Of a stretch of 64,000 nt of DNA, positions 16,828 through 25,641 are shown in pieces (the stretch's first letter is position 1; each line of letters starts with the position of its first letter). Made by a program: the position numbers and the translations under genes. Origin of the DNA: Streptomyces rugosispiralis (lineage in GTDB: Bacteria > Actinomycetota > Actinomycetes > Streptomycetales > Streptomycetaceae). Under the pieces are notes generated by a model. That model saw nothing but the letters and a program-made list of their open reading frames with translations, searched no databases and had not been told where the DNA came from. The DNA is taken from NCBI RefSeq assembly GCF_024505145.1, contig NZ_JANIAA010000023.1, positions 79,836 through 143,835 of the forward strand, written 5' to 3'.

Positions 16828-18249
16828 ATGGCAACGGCGCCCAGCGTCTCGTACTCGATGACGGTCAGGCTGGAGGTGCCCGCGAGCGGTACCGCGGTCA
16901 GCCAGCTGACCACGGCCGTGGAGTCCTCCGGTGGCTCGGTAACGGGCCTCGATGTGACCGCGTCCGGCCACGAGAAGCTCCGTATCGACGTGACCATCGC
17001 CGCGACCTCGACCGCGCACGCCCAGGAGATCGTGGAGAAGCTGCGGGGCATCGAGGGTGTCTCGCTCGGCAAGGTCTCCGACCGTACGTTCCTGATGCAC
17101 CTCGGCGGCAAGATCGAGATGTCGTCGAAGCACCCCATCCGGAACCGTGACGACCTCTCGATGGTCTACACCCCGGGCGTGGCCCGGGTCTGCCAGGCCA
17201 TCGCGGACAACCCCGAGGACGCCCGCCGCCTCACCATCAAGCGCAACAGTGTGGCCGTCGTCACCGACGGCTCCGCGGTGCTGGGCCTCGGCAACATCGG
17301 CCCCAAGGCCGCCCTGCCGGTCATGGAGGGCAAGGCGGCCCTCTTCAAGCGGTTCGCGGGCATCGACGCCTGGCCGATCTGCCTGGACACCCAGGACACC
17401 GACGAGATCGTCGCGATCGTGAAGGCCATCGCCCCCGGCTTCGCGGGGATCAACCTGGAGGACATCTCCGCCCCCCGCTGCTTCGAGATCGAGGCGCGGC
17501 TGCGCGAGGCCGTGGACATCCCGGTCTTCCACGACGACCAGCACGGCACCGCGATCGTGGTGCTGGCCGCCCTCACCAACGCGCTGCGGGTGGTCGACAA
17601 GAAGATCGAGGATGTGAGGGTCGTCATGTCCGGCGCGGGCGCCGCCGGCACGGCCATCCTGCGGCTGCTGATCGCCGCGGGCGTGCGGCACGCGGTGGTG
17701 GCCGACATCCACGGTGTGGTGCACGCCGGGCGCCAGGACCTGGTCGCCGCCGACCCGGAGTCCCCGCTGCGCTGGATCGCCGACAACACCAACCCGGAGG
17801 GCGTCACGGGCACCCTGCGCGAGGCCGTGCGGGGCGCGGACGTCTTCATCGGCGTCTCGGCCCCGAACGTGCTCTCCGGCGACGACGTGGCCGCCATGGC
17901 GGACGGCGCGATCGTCTTCGCACTGGCCAACCCGGACCCCGAGGTGGACCCGGCGATCGCCCGCCAGACCGCCGCGGTGGTCGCCACCGGACGCTCGGAC
18001 TTCCCGAACCAGATCAACAATGTCCTGGTGTTCCCGGGCGTTTTCCGTGGTTTGCTGGACGCGCAGTCGCGTACGGTGAACACCGAGATGATGCTGGCTG
18101 CTGCCGGTGCGCTCGCCGACGTCGTTCACGACGACGAGCTCAATGCCAACTACATCATTCCGAGCGTCTTCAACGACAAGGTCGCGGGGGCGGTGGCCGG
18201 AGCCGTGCGGGACGCGGCCCGCGCTGTGACCGGTACCACTGCGGTCTAG
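16828..18249 (+). CDS. NAD(P)-dependent malic enzyme with N-terminal ACT domain
   Basis: 473-residue enzyme converting malate to pyruvate and CO2. Residues ~5-85 form an ACT-like regulatory domain (SYSMTVRLEVPASG). The catalytic part has YTPGVARVC, HDDQHGTAIV (metal and substrate site) and the Rossmann glycine motif GAGAAGTAI; LANPDPE lies late in the NAD domain. The ATG at 16828 (MATAPSVSYS) was chosen over 16798 because it matches the family N-terminus as I recall it. It links the TCA cycle to pyruvate supply for growth and antibiotic precursors. Confidence 0.92.
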   Translation: MATAPSVSYSMTVRLEVPASGTAVSQLTTAVESSGGSVTGLDVTASGHEKLRIDVTIAATSTAHAQEIVEKLRGIEGVSLGKVSDRTFLMHLGGKIEMSSKHPIRNRDDLSMVYTPGVARVCQAIADNPEDARRLTIKRNSVAVVTDGSAVLGLGNIGPKAALPVMEGKAALFKRFAGIDAWPICLDTQDTDEIVAIVKAIAPGFAGINLEDISAPRCFEIEARLREAVDIPVFHDDQHGTAIVVLAALTNALRVVDKKIEDVRVVMSGAGAAGTAILRLLIAAGVRHAVVADIHGVVHAGRQDLVAADPESPLRWIADNTNPEGVTGTLREAVRGADVFIGVSAPNVLSGDDVAAMADGAIVFALANPDPEVDPAIARQTAAVVATGRSDFPNQINNVLVFPGVFRGLLDAQSRTVNTEMMLAAAGALADVVHDDELNANYIIPSVFNDKVAGAVAGAVRDAARAVTGTTAV

Positions 18250-18504
18250 GCGGGGCACGGCGCGTCGCGCGCTCCGGGGTCCCGGAAGCGGCCATAGGGT
18301 GGCGGGCAGGAAAACGACCGCCACGGCGCTTTTCGTGTGACTCTCCAGGGCTCCGGATTGGCTTTCCCGCCACAGGTGGGGGCAGGATGCGTTCCGGGCG
18401 CGAGGGTCTGAACAGCAGACCCGGGTCCGGGGACTGTCCGAGGGCCCTGGCAGCATCGGCTTCGATCTCACGCCTCATTGGCAAGATGAACACGGGAGTA
18501 CAAC

Positions 18505-18786
18505 ATGAACCGCAGTGAGCTGGTGGCCGCTCTGTCCGAGCGCGCCGAGGTGACCCGAAAGGACGCCGACGCCGTGCTGGCCGCCCTCGCCGAGGTGACT
18601 GGTGAGGTCGTCGCGAAGGGCGACGAGAAGGTCACCATCCCCGGCTTCCTGACCTTCGAGCGCACCCACCGTGCCGCTCGCACCGCGCGCAACCCGCAGA
18701 CCGGTGAGCCGATCGAGATCCCGGCCGGCTACAGCGTGAAGGTCTCCGCGGGCTCCAAGCTCAAGGAAGCCGCCAAGGGCAAGTAA
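18505..18786 (+). CDS. hup: HU-family nucleoid protein
   Basis: 93-residue histone-like DNA-bending protein. It begins MNRSELVAALSERAEVTRKDA, has the conserved GFLTFE and the beta-arm RTARNPQTGEPIEIPA, and ends in a short Lys tail (KLKEAAKGK). It lacks the long Lys/Ala/Pro tail of the HupS type, so it is the HupA-type paralogue. GGGAG precedes the ATG. A strong terminator follows within 15 bp, so it is monocistronic. Confidence 0.96.
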   Translation: MNRSELVAALSERAEVTRKDADAVLAALAEVTGEVVAKGDEKVTIPGFLTFERTHRAARTARNPQTGEPIEIPAGYSVKVSAGSKLKEAAKGK

Positions 18787-18799
18787 GCCCCCGCGAATG

Positions 18800-18835
18800 A
18801 AAGGGGCGGCCACCCGGGAGGGTGGCCGCCCCTTT
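18800..18835 (+). terminator. HU gene terminator
   Basis: Perfect 15-bp stem, AAAGGGGCGGCCACC (18800-18814) with GGTGGCCGCCCCTTT (18821-18835), loop of six. It begins 14 bp after the HU stop. Confidence 0.93.
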
Positions 18836-18886
18836 GGCGCTCGTACGGGCCCTTGAGGCCCGTCCATGAGCCGCTACGAGGCCCGC

Positions 18887-18957
18887 GGAGGCACTACACG
18901 GCGTTGCCGTCGCCCGGGAGCTCCACCTTCGCGCCCAGTTCCACGAGCTTCTCCATG
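18887..18957 (-). repeat. 71-bp duplicate of the murA 3' end
   Basis: Bases 18887-18957 are identical to 19098-19168, which holds the last ~21 codons, stop codon and 7 following bases of murA. The copies are direct repeats offset by 211 bp, separated by 140 bp of GC-rich sequence with C/G runs. The downstream copy has no start and is an orphan fragment. Confidence 0.9.
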
Positions 18958-19104
18958 CTGTGTCCCCCCGGGGGATAACCCCCGGACCCCCAGCCGGGGC
19001 GTCGTCGTGGCTCGGGGGCGTGGGATGGGACAGCCCGTCCCCGGGGGGTGCCGGGGCGGGCTGAGGTGGAGTTGGGGTCCGGCTGTCGGGCCGGGGGGGA
19101 GGCA

Positions 19105-20448
19105 CTACACGGCGTTGCCGTCGCCCGGGAGCTCCACCTTCGCGCCCAGTTCCACGAGCTTCTCCATGAAGTTCTCGTAGCCGCGGTTGATCAGGTCGAT
19201 GCCGTGGACCCGCGAGGTGCCCTGGGCGGCCAGGGCCGCGATCAGGTAGGAGAAGCCGCCGCGGAGGTCGGGGATGACCAGGTCGGAGCCCTGGAGCTTG
19301 GTGGGGCCCGAGACGACCGCGGAGTGCAGGAAGTTGCGCTGGCCGAACCGGCAGGCGGAGCCGCCCAGGCATTCGCGGTAGAGCTGGATGTGCGCGCCCA
19401 TCTGGTTGAGCGCCGAGGTGAAGCCCAGCCGGGACTCGTAGACCGTCTCGTGGACGATGGACAGGCCCGACGCCTGGGTCAGGGCCACCACCAGCGGCTG
19501 CTGCCAGTCGGTCTGGAAGCCGGGGTGGACGTCGGTCTCCAGGGCGATCGCGTTGAGCTTGCCGCCCGGGTGCCAGAACCGTATGCCCTCGTCGCCGATG
19601 TCGAAGGCGCCGCCGACCTTGCGGTAGGTGTTAAGGAAGGTCATCATCTCGCGCTGGCGGGCGCCGCGCACATAGATGCTGCCCTCGGTGGCCAGCGCCG
19701 CGCTGGCCCAGGAGGCGGCCTCCAGGCGGTCCGGGAGGGCGCGGTGGTTGTAGCCGCCGAGCTGGTCGACACCGGTGATCCGGATCGTGCGGTCGGTGTC
19801 CATGGAGATGATGGCGCCCATCTTCTGCAGCACGCAGATGAGGTCCTCGATCTCCGGCTCGACCGCCGCGTTGGAGAGTTCCGTCACACCCTCGGCGAGC
19901 ACCGCCGTCAGCAGCACCTGCTCGGTGGAGCCCACCGACGGGTACGGCAGCCGGATCTTGGTGCCGCGCAGCCGGTGCGGGGCCTCCAGGTACTGGCCGT
20001 CCGCCCGCTTCTCGATCGTCGCCCCGAACTGGCGCAGCACGTCGAAGTGGAAGTCGATCGGCCGGCCGCCGATGTCACAGCCGCCCAGGCCCGGGATGAA
20101 GGCGTGGCCGAGGCGGTGCAGCAGCGGGCCGCAGAAGAGGATCGGGATCCGCGAGGAACCTGCGTGTGCGTCGATGTCGGCGACATTGGCGCTCTCCACG
20201 TGCGTGGGATCGAGCACCAGCTCACCGGGCTCGTCACCGGGGCGCACCGTCACGCCGTGCAGCTGCAGCAGCCCGCGCACCACCCGCACATCGCGGATGT
20301 CGGGGACGTTGCGCAGCCTGCTCGGCGCGCTGCCGAGCAGGGCGGCGACCATGGCCTTCGGCACGAGGTTCTTCGCGCCGCGGACACGGATCTCGCCTTC
20401 GAGCGGGGTGCCGCCATGGACGAGCAGGACATCGTTCGAGCGGGTCAT
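19105..20448 (-). CDS. murA: UDP-N-acetylglucosamine 1-carboxyvinyltransferase
   Basis: 447-residue cytoplasmic enzyme that transfers enolpyruvate from PEP to UDP-GlcNAc, the first committed step of peptidoglycan synthesis. The Lys-Asn pair is in RGAKNLVPKA (residues 26-27) and the active-site loop is GGCDIGGRPID with Cys124. Cys rather than Asp at this place predicts normal fosfomycin sensitivity. ATG 20448 starts MTRSNDVLLVHGG; longer frames upstream are unconserved. Its final 71 bp region is duplicated downstream. Confidence 0.95.
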   Translation of the reverse strand: MTRSNDVLLVHGGTPLEGEIRVRGAKNLVPKAMVAALLGSAPSRLRNVPDIRDVRVVRGLLQLHGVTVRPGDEPGELVLDPTHVESANVADIDAHAGSSRIPILFCGPLLHRLGHAFIPGLGGCDIGGRPIDFHFDVLRQFGATIEKRADGQYLEAPHRLRGTKIRLPYPSVGSTEQVLLTAVLAEGVTELSNAAVEPEIEDLICVLQKMGAIISMDTDRTIRITGVDQLGGYNHRALPDRLEAASWASAALATEGSIYVRGARQREMMTFLNTYRKVGGAFDIGDEGIRFWHPGGKLNAIALETDVHPGFQTDWQQPLVVALTQASGLSIVHETVYESRLGFTSALNQMGAHIQLYRECLGGSACRFGQRNFLHSAVVSGPTKLQGSDLVIPDLRGGFSYLIAALAAQGTSRVHGIDLINRGYENFMEKLVELGAKVELPGDGNAV

Positions 20449-20703
20449 CTGGTCTCGCGTTCCTGAGACGGGCAAGGGCCAAAAGGCACAAGGGCCAAAG
20501 GGCAAGAGTAATAGCCCCGGAGACCGCCTCCGTAAGGCTCTTGCACCCTTTGCGTCACCCCGTAGGCGACAGAACACGTTCCGTTTCGGCCGGAAGGCCC
20601 ACGGTCATGTGCGCCGCATCTGCTGTCTTGCGCCCCGACCTGCTCTCATACGGGACTCGACTTCCACTCCCCCTCCGGCCCGGAAATGGGGGATCATGTG
20701 GCC

Positions 20704-21291
20704 ATGACCGAGGTGTCCTCGCTCACAGGACGGCTGCTTGTCGCGACACCGGCGCTTGCTGACCCGAATTTCGACCGTGCGGTGGTGCTGCTTCTCGACC
20801 ATGACGAGGAGGGCTCGCTCGGCGTGGTCCTGAACCGCCCGACCCCGGTGGGGGTGGGCGACATCCTGGAGTCGTGGGCCTCGCTTGCCGGGGAGCCGGG
20901 GGTGGTCTTCCAGGGCGGTCCCGTCTCGCTGGACTCCGCGCTGGGCGTGGCCGTCGTACCGGGCGAGTCCGGCAGGTCCTCGGCGCGCACCGAGGACGGG
21001 CCACTCGGCTGGCGCAGGGTGCACGGCGCGATCGGCCTGGTGGACCTGGAGGCGCCGCCCGAGCTGCTGGCGGCGGCCGTGGGCTCGTTGCGCATCTTCG
21101 CCGGTTACGCGGGCTGGGGGCCCGGTCAGCTGGAGGAGGAGCTGGCCGAGGGCGCGTGGTACGTGGTGGAGTCCGAGCCGGGCGATGTGTCCTCGCCCGC
21201 CCCCGAGCGGCTGTGGCGGGCGGTGCTCCGCCGCCAGCGCAGTGAGCTGGCCATGGTCGCCACGTATCCGGACGACCCTTCTCTCAACTAG
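20704..21291 (+). CDS. YqgE/AlgH family protein
   Basis: 195-residue protein of the YqgE/AlgH family (DUF179). Typical segments are LTGRLLVATPALADPNF, VLNRPTP, and FAGYAGWGPGQLEEEL. The biochemical function is not established; some members have been linked to transcriptional control in pseudomonads. ATG 20704 starts MTEVSSLTG; ATG 20686 is in frame and possible. It is divergent from murA and 21 bp before the DUF3039 gene, with which it may be co-transcribed. Confidence 0.9.
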   Translation: MTEVSSLTGRLLVATPALADPNFDRAVVLLLDHDEEGSLGVVLNRPTPVGVGDILESWASLAGEPGVVFQGGPVSLDSALGVAVVPGESGRSSARTEDGPLGWRRVHGAIGLVDLEAPPELLAAAVGSLRIFAGYAGWGPGQLEEELAEGAWYVVESEPGDVSSPAPERLWRAVLRRQRSELAMVATYPDDPSLN

Positions 21292-21312
21292 GCATGAGTA
21301 CCCTAGGGCTGT

Positions 21313-21600
21313 ATGAGCACTCTTGAGCCCGAGCGCGGGGCAGGCACGGGGACCCTCGTTGAGCCGACACCACAGGTGTCGCACGGTGACGGCGACCACG
21401 AGCGCTATGCCCACTATGTGCAGAAAGACAAGATCATGGAGAGCGCCCTCTCCGGATCTCCCGTCGTCGCACTCTGCGGCAAGGTCTGGGTCCCGGGTCG
21501 TGACCCGAAGAAGTACCCGGTCTGCCCGATGTGCAAGGAGATCTTCGAGGGCATGGGCGCCGGTGGCGACAAGGGCAAGGACGGCGACGGCAAGAAGTAG
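21313..21600 (+). CDS. DUF3039 protein
   Basis: 95-residue conserved actinobacterial protein. It contains HYVQKDKIMESALSGSPVVALCGKVW and, later, CPMCKEIF; a His and three Cys could form a zinc site. The C-terminus is a Gly/Lys/Asp-rich tail. It follows YqgE closely and is ended by a strong hairpin. Function unknown. Confidence 0.9.
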   Translation: MSTLEPERGAGTGTLVEPTPQVSHGDGDHERYAHYVQKDKIMESALSGSPVVALCGKVWVPGRDPKKYPVCPMCKEIFEGMGAGGDKGKDGDGKK

Positions 21601-21653
21601 CCGGTCCGTCGGCCCTGGGCGCTGACGAAAAGCCTCGCGCGAACAGACGGCGC

Positions 21654-21692
21654 GCCCGGCCCGCGACCCCGAGACGGGGTCGCGGGCCGGGC
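21654..21692 (+). terminator. strong terminator after DUF3039 gene
   Basis: Perfect 17-bp stem (21654-21670 with 21676-21692) and a 5-base loop, GAGAC. It lies 54 bp after the stop codon. Confidence 0.9.
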
Positions 21693-21747
21693 GTGCCGTG
21701 CCTTGTGCGCCCTGCCGCGCGCCGGACGGCCCCAGTAGGGTCGGCCC

Positions 21748-22158
21748 ATGAGCGGGCGTACGGAGAACGGGGTGGCGCGGGCCGCCTATCTGGTGTTCGG
21801 GGCGCGTGAGGTCGACGAGCCCGAAGCGGAAGGCGCCAGCGCCTACTGTCAGTTCGAGAAGGACTGGGACGCCCAGCTGGAGCGGTGCGGGCGGCTGGCC
21901 GCCGAGCGGGGCTACCGGCTCTCCGGCGGCTGCGTGATGTCGGTCGCCCAGCCGACCCTTCCCAGGCTCCTGGAGTGGGCGGAGGACCCGGGCGCCGAGG
22001 TGGTGCTGGTGGCCAGCGACCGCGTTCTGGAGCGGTTCCGGAAGACCTGGCCGGACTGGGACCGGGTGGTCGAGTGCCTGGCCGAAGCGGGTGCGCGGGT
22101 TGAGGCCGTGCCGTATGTTGAACCCGCCTATCCGGGCGAGGAGTTGCCGCGTCGCTAG
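21748..22158 (+). CDS. conserved hypothetical protein
   Basis: 136-residue soluble acidic protein I cannot assign firmly. An early strand VARAAYLVFGA is followed by a helix (FEKDWDAQLERCGRLAAERGY), a second strand region (GCVMSVAQPTLPRLLEW) and EVVLVASDRVLERFRKTWPDWDRV. The layout is a small alpha/beta fold faintly like a resolvase N-terminus, but no catalytic Ser/Arg set is visible. An AGGG site precedes ATG 21748. It stands alone between a terminator and the sugar importer promoter. Confidence 0.75.
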   Translation: MSGRTENGVARAAYLVFGAREVDEPEAEGASAYCQFEKDWDAQLERCGRLAAERGYRLSGGCVMSVAQPTLPRLLEWAEDPGAEVVLVASDRVLERFRKTWPDWDRVVECLAEAGARVEAVPYVEPAYPGEELPRR

Positions 22159-22275
22159 CGCGAATTCCCTTTTGTCGCGGAGTGGTTCGGTTCGTTTTCT
22201 CGCCGAGTGGTTCAGACCTCTTGTGGGGTCGCTCAAGGTTCCCTAGCCTCACGCATATTGTGCTGAGCGAAACAT

Positions 22276-22296
22276 GCGTTGCATTACTTGCAACGC
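22276..22296. promoter_or_regulatory. operator-like inverted repeat before the amino-sugar operon
   Basis: Perfect 8-bp arms GCGTTGCA and TGCAACGC around a 5-bp spacer, 20 bp before the lipoprotein ATG. A repressor such as a GntR, LacI or ROK protein would bind here and also cover the leader. No adjacent regulator gene is seen. Confidence 0.65.
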
Positions 22297-22315
22297 CAAA
22301 TGGTTAAGGGTTCCC

Positions 22316-23650
22316 ATGAAGCCGTCCCATCTCTCCGTTTCCCGGCTGTCCTCCCGCGTCACCGTGCCCGTGGTGGCACTCGCCCTGGCCGGGCTGGCCG
22401 TGACCGGATGCGCCCCCTCCACCTCCGACAACAGCTCCAAGGAGGACGAGAAGAGCGGCAAGCTGCGTGTCTGGCTCTTCCAGGAGGTCAATAACGCGCC
22501 CAAGAAAAAGGTGATCGACGCGGCGGTCGCCGGCTTCGAGAAGGAGCACGACGGAACCGATGTCGAGGTGACCTACATCCCCGTCGACACCCGGGCGCAG
22601 AAGATCAAGGCGGCTTTCAACGACCCCAAGAGCGCTCCCGACGTCATCGAGTTCGGCAACACCGACACCGCCGGCTATGTCAAGGACGGCGGGCTGCTGG
22701 ACATCAGCAAGGAGTTCGGCGCCTGGGTCGACTCGACCAATGTCGACCCCACCGCGAAGTACTCGCTGACCATCGGCGGCAAGGTCTACGGCGCCCCGCT
22801 CTTCGTCGGCGTACGGGCGCTGTACTACCGGACGGACGTCTTCAAGGAGCTCGACCTGAAGCCGCCGGCCACCCAGGACGAACTGATTGCGACCGCGAAG
22901 AAGATCCGCTCGGAGCGGCCGGATCTGTACGGTCTCGCGGTCGGCGGCGCCTACACCTACGGCGCGATGCCCTTCATCTGGGCCAACGGCGGCGACCTCG
23001 CCGACGAGAAGGGCAAGTTCGGCTCCAACGAGTACTCGGCGGCCATCGACAGCGCGAACGCCCAGAAGGGCGTCAAGGCGTACACCTCACTCTTCGGCAA
23101 CGACAACTGCCCGGCGGCCAAGTGCGCCCAGTGGGGCGGCAACGACACCGTCGAGGCGTTCGCCTCGGGCAAGGCGGCCATGGCGATCGGCGGCGACTTC
23201 AGCCGCCAGGCCATCGAGGAGGGCAAGGCCAAGGGCAAGTACAAGGTCGTGCCGCTGCCGGGCGTGAAGGCGGGCGACATCGCACCGGCCTTCGCGGGCG
23301 GGAACAACCTCGGGGTGCTCAAGAGCACCTCGCACCGCACGATCGCCGTGGACCTGCTCAAGACGCTCGCCGGGAAGCAGACCCAGCGCGAGCTCTACGA
23401 CGCCATGGGCTTCCTACCCACCTTCACCGATGTGCGCGGCGACGTCGCCGCCAAGGACGCCTTCGTCAAGCCCTTCGTGAAGACCCTCAACGACAGCGCC
23501 AAGTTCGTGCCCGCCTCGCCCGGCTGGGCGTCCATCGACGCGCAGCTCGTCCTGCCCACCATGTTCCAGGAGATCGTCAGCGGCCGTAAGAGCGTGCCGG
23601 CCGCCACCCAGGACGCCGCGAAGAAGATGGACGAGGCATTCAAGCAGTGA
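22316..23650 (+). CDS. amino-sugar ABC transporter substrate-binding lipoprotein
   Basis: 444-residue solute-binding lipoprotein. The signal peptide ends in the lipobox VTGC (about residue 34). The mature part has the SBP fold (LRVWLFQEVNNAPKKKVIDA, DVIEFGNTDTAGYVKDGGL, GVRALYYRTDVFKEL). ATG 22316 follows TTAAGGG; an upstream in-frame ATG at 22274 lies inside the operator and is unlikely. The linked GH20 gene points to N-acetylglucosamine oligomers as ligand. The last codons overlap the first permease. Confidence 0.92.
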   Translation: MKPSHLSVSRLSSRVTVPVVALALAGLAVTGCAPSTSDNSSKEDEKSGKLRVWLFQEVNNAPKKKVIDAAVAGFEKEHDGTDVEVTYIPVDTRAQKIKAAFNDPKSAPDVIEFGNTDTAGYVKDGGLLDISKEFGAWVDSTNVDPTAKYSLTIGGKVYGAPLFVGVRALYYRTDVFKELDLKPPATQDELIATAKKIRSERPDLYGLAVGGAYTYGAMPFIWANGGDLADEKGKFGSNEYSAAIDSANAQKGVKAYTSLFGNDNCPAAKCAQWGGNDTVEAFASGKAAMAIGGDFSRQAIEEGKAKGKYKVVPLPGVKAGDIAPAFAGGNNLGVLKSTSHRTIAVDLLKTLAGKQTQRELYDAMGFLPTFTDVRGDVAAKDAFVKPFVKTLNDSAKFVPASPGWASIDAQLVLPTMFQEIVSGRKSVPAATQDAAKKMDEAFKQ

Positions 23651-24645
23651 GCGCCGGCACCGCACAGCACGCCCGGCGAGCCCCCACCAAGGGCCGCCGG
23701 TCCCGGCCGGGAGCCACCGTCCCGGCCGGGCGCCGGTCCGGGAAGGGCTCCCGGCGCGGCACCTGGACCCCCTGGCTCTATCTCGCCCCGGCGCTCGTCG
23801 TCCTGGGCGGACTGCTCGTCTACCCCATCTACCAGCTCGGCCTGATCTCCTTCCTGGAGTACACCCAGGCGCAGGTCAGCGGCGGTGAACCGACCACCTT
23901 CCAGGGGTTCGCCAACTACGCCGAGCTGTTCGGCGACCGCGAGTTCTGGAACGTCGTCGTCGCCACCCTGCTCTTCGCCGCCGTCTGCGTGGTGTCCACC
24001 CTCGCGGTCGGCTGTGCGCTGGCGGTGCTGCTGACGCGCGTACGGGCGATTCCGCGGCTGGCGCTGATGCTGGCCGCGCTCGGCGCCTGGGCCACCCCGG
24101 CGATCACCGGTTCGACGGTCTGGGTCTTCCTCTTCGACCCCGACTTCGGGCCGGTGAACAGGGTCCTGGTGTGGTTCGGCCTCTCCGGCTTCGAGGACTA
24201 CTCCTGGACCTACGACCGCTACAGCGCCTTCGCCCTGGTGCTGTTCGAGGTCGTGTGGTGCTCGTTCCCGTTCGTCATGGTCACCGTCTACGCGGGCATC
24301 CGGGCCATCCCCACCGAGGTGCTGGAGGCCGCCGCCCTCGACGGCGCCTCCACCTGGCGGATCTGGCGCACGGTCATGGCGCCGATGCTGCGGCCGATCC
24401 TCGTCGTGGTGACCATCCAGTCCATCATCTGGGACTTCAAGGTCTTCACACAGATCTACGTCATGACGAACGGCGGCGGGATCGCCGGCCAGAACATGGT
24501 GCTCAACGTGTACGCGTACCAGAAGGCGTTCGCGTCCTCGCAGTACAGCCTGGGCTCGGCGATCGGCGTGGTGATGCTGCTGATCCTGCTGGCCGTCACG
24601 CTGGTCTATCTGCGGCTGCTGCGACGCCAGGGAGAAGAACTGTGA
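23647..24645 (+). CDS. sugar ABC transporter permease (MalF type)
   Basis: 332-residue CUT1 permease with a ~40-residue basic cytoplasmic N-terminus, then six hydrophobic helices beginning LYLAPALVVLGGLLVYPIY. The EAA loop is EVLEAAALDGASTWRIWRTVMAP. GTG start overlaps the lipoprotein TGA (GTGA), and its own stop overlaps the next gene the same way. It forms the channel with the MalG-type subunit. Confidence 0.93.
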   Translation: MSAGTAQHARRAPTKGRRSRPGATVPAGRRSGKGSRRGTWTPWLYLAPALVVLGGLLVYPIYQLGLISFLEYTQAQVSGGEPTTFQGFANYAELFGDREFWNVVVATLLFAAVCVVSTLAVGCALAVLLTRVRAIPRLALMLAALGAWATPAITGSTVWVFLFDPDFGPVNRVLVWFGLSGFEDYSWTYDRYSAFALVLFEVVWCSFPFVMVTVYAGIRAIPTEVLEAAALDGASTWRIWRTVMAPMLRPILVVVTIQSIIWDFKVFTQIYVMTNGGGIAGQNMVLNVYAYQKAFASSQYSLGSAIGVVMLLILLAVTLVYLRLLRRQGEEL

Positions 24646-25511
24646 GCCACTCGCGCGTCTCGCTGCGCATCCGCCGTCCCTGGCGGTTCGCCGCCGAGGC
24701 CACCGCCCTGGCCGTGGCGGCCGTGGTCGCCTTCCCGCTGTACTGGATGGTGCTCTCGGCCTTCAAGCCGGAGGGGGAGATCCAGTCCACCGAGCCCCGG
24801 CCGTGGACGGCGTCCCCGTCGCTGGACTCCTTCCGGCGCGTCTTCCAGCAGGAGGACTTCGGGCGCTACTTCCTCAACAGCCTGTTCGTGGCCGGGGTGG
24901 TGGTGGTCGCCTCGGCGCTGATCGCCTTCCTGGCGGCCACGGCGGTCACCCGCTTCAACTTCCGCTTCCGCACCACGCTGCTGATCATGTTCCTGGTCGC
25001 CCAGATGGTGCCGATCGAGGCGCTGACCATCCCCATGTTCTTCCTGATGCGCGATCTGGGGGAGTCGGTGCCCGGGGTGGGGCTCAACACGCTGGGCTCG
25101 CTGATCCTGCCGCATATCGCCTTCTCGCTGCCGTTCGCCATCTGGATGCTGCGCGGCTTCGTCAAGGCGGTGCCCGAGGCGCTGGAGGAGGCGGCCTATC
25201 TGGACGGGGCCAGCCGCTCCCGCTTCCTGTGGCAGATCCTCTTCCCCCTCGTCTTCCCCGGACTCGTGGCGACGAGCGTCTTCTCCTTCATCTCCGCCTG
25301 GAACGACTTCCTCTTCGCCAAGTCCTTCATCATCAGCGCGACCGAGAACTCCACCCTTCCGATGGCGCTGCTGGTCTTCTTCAAGGACGAGGGGAACGAC
25401 TGGGGAGGGATCATGGCGGCGTCCACCGTCATGACCATCCCGGTGCTGATCTTCTTCGTACTCGTCCAGCGCCGGCTGGTCTCCGGGCTCGGCGGCGCGG
25501 TGAAGGACTGA
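24642..25511 (+). CDS. sugar ABC transporter permease (MalG type)
   Basis: 289-residue permease, second channel subunit. It starts VSHSRVSLRIRRPWRF with GTG 24642 overlapping the previous stop. The first helix is LAVAAVVAFPLYWMVLSAF and the EAA motif is EALEEAAYLDGASRSRFLWQILFP. Like the first operon there is no ATPase gene, so a shared MsiK-type ATPase is expected. Confidence 0.93.
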   Translation: MSHSRVSLRIRRPWRFAAEATALAVAAVVAFPLYWMVLSAFKPEGEIQSTEPRPWTASPSLDSFRRVFQQEDFGRYFLNSLFVAGVVVVASALIAFLAATAVTRFNFRFRTTLLIMFLVAQMVPIEALTIPMFFLMRDLGESVPGVGLNTLGSLILPHIAFSLPFAIWMLRGFVKAVPEALEEAAYLDGASRSRFLWQILFPLVFPGLVATSVFSFISAWNDFLFAKSFIISATENSTLPMALLVFFKDEGNDWGGIMAASTVMTIPVLIFFVLVQRRLVSGLGGAVKD

Positions 25512-25640
25512 CGGGTACCGAGGACCGACTGACGGGTACCGAGGACCGACGAGCACCGAAGAGCACTGACAAGAGCCGAAGAGCACTGACAAGAACCGAA
25601 GAGCGCCGACAAGAGCTGACGAGGCGCCGACAGGGGAGCA
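25507..25640. repeat. tandem repeats between permease and GH20 genes
   Basis: A 21-bp unit beginning GACTGACGGGTACCGAGGAC repeats twice, then a ~20-bp unit, GAAGAGCACTGACAAGAGCC with variants, repeats about three times. They fill the whole 130-bp gap, including the permease stop. A GGGGAG ribosome site for the next gene follows. Stops occur in every repeat, so the block is non-coding. Confidence 0.85.
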
Positions 25641-25641
25641 G

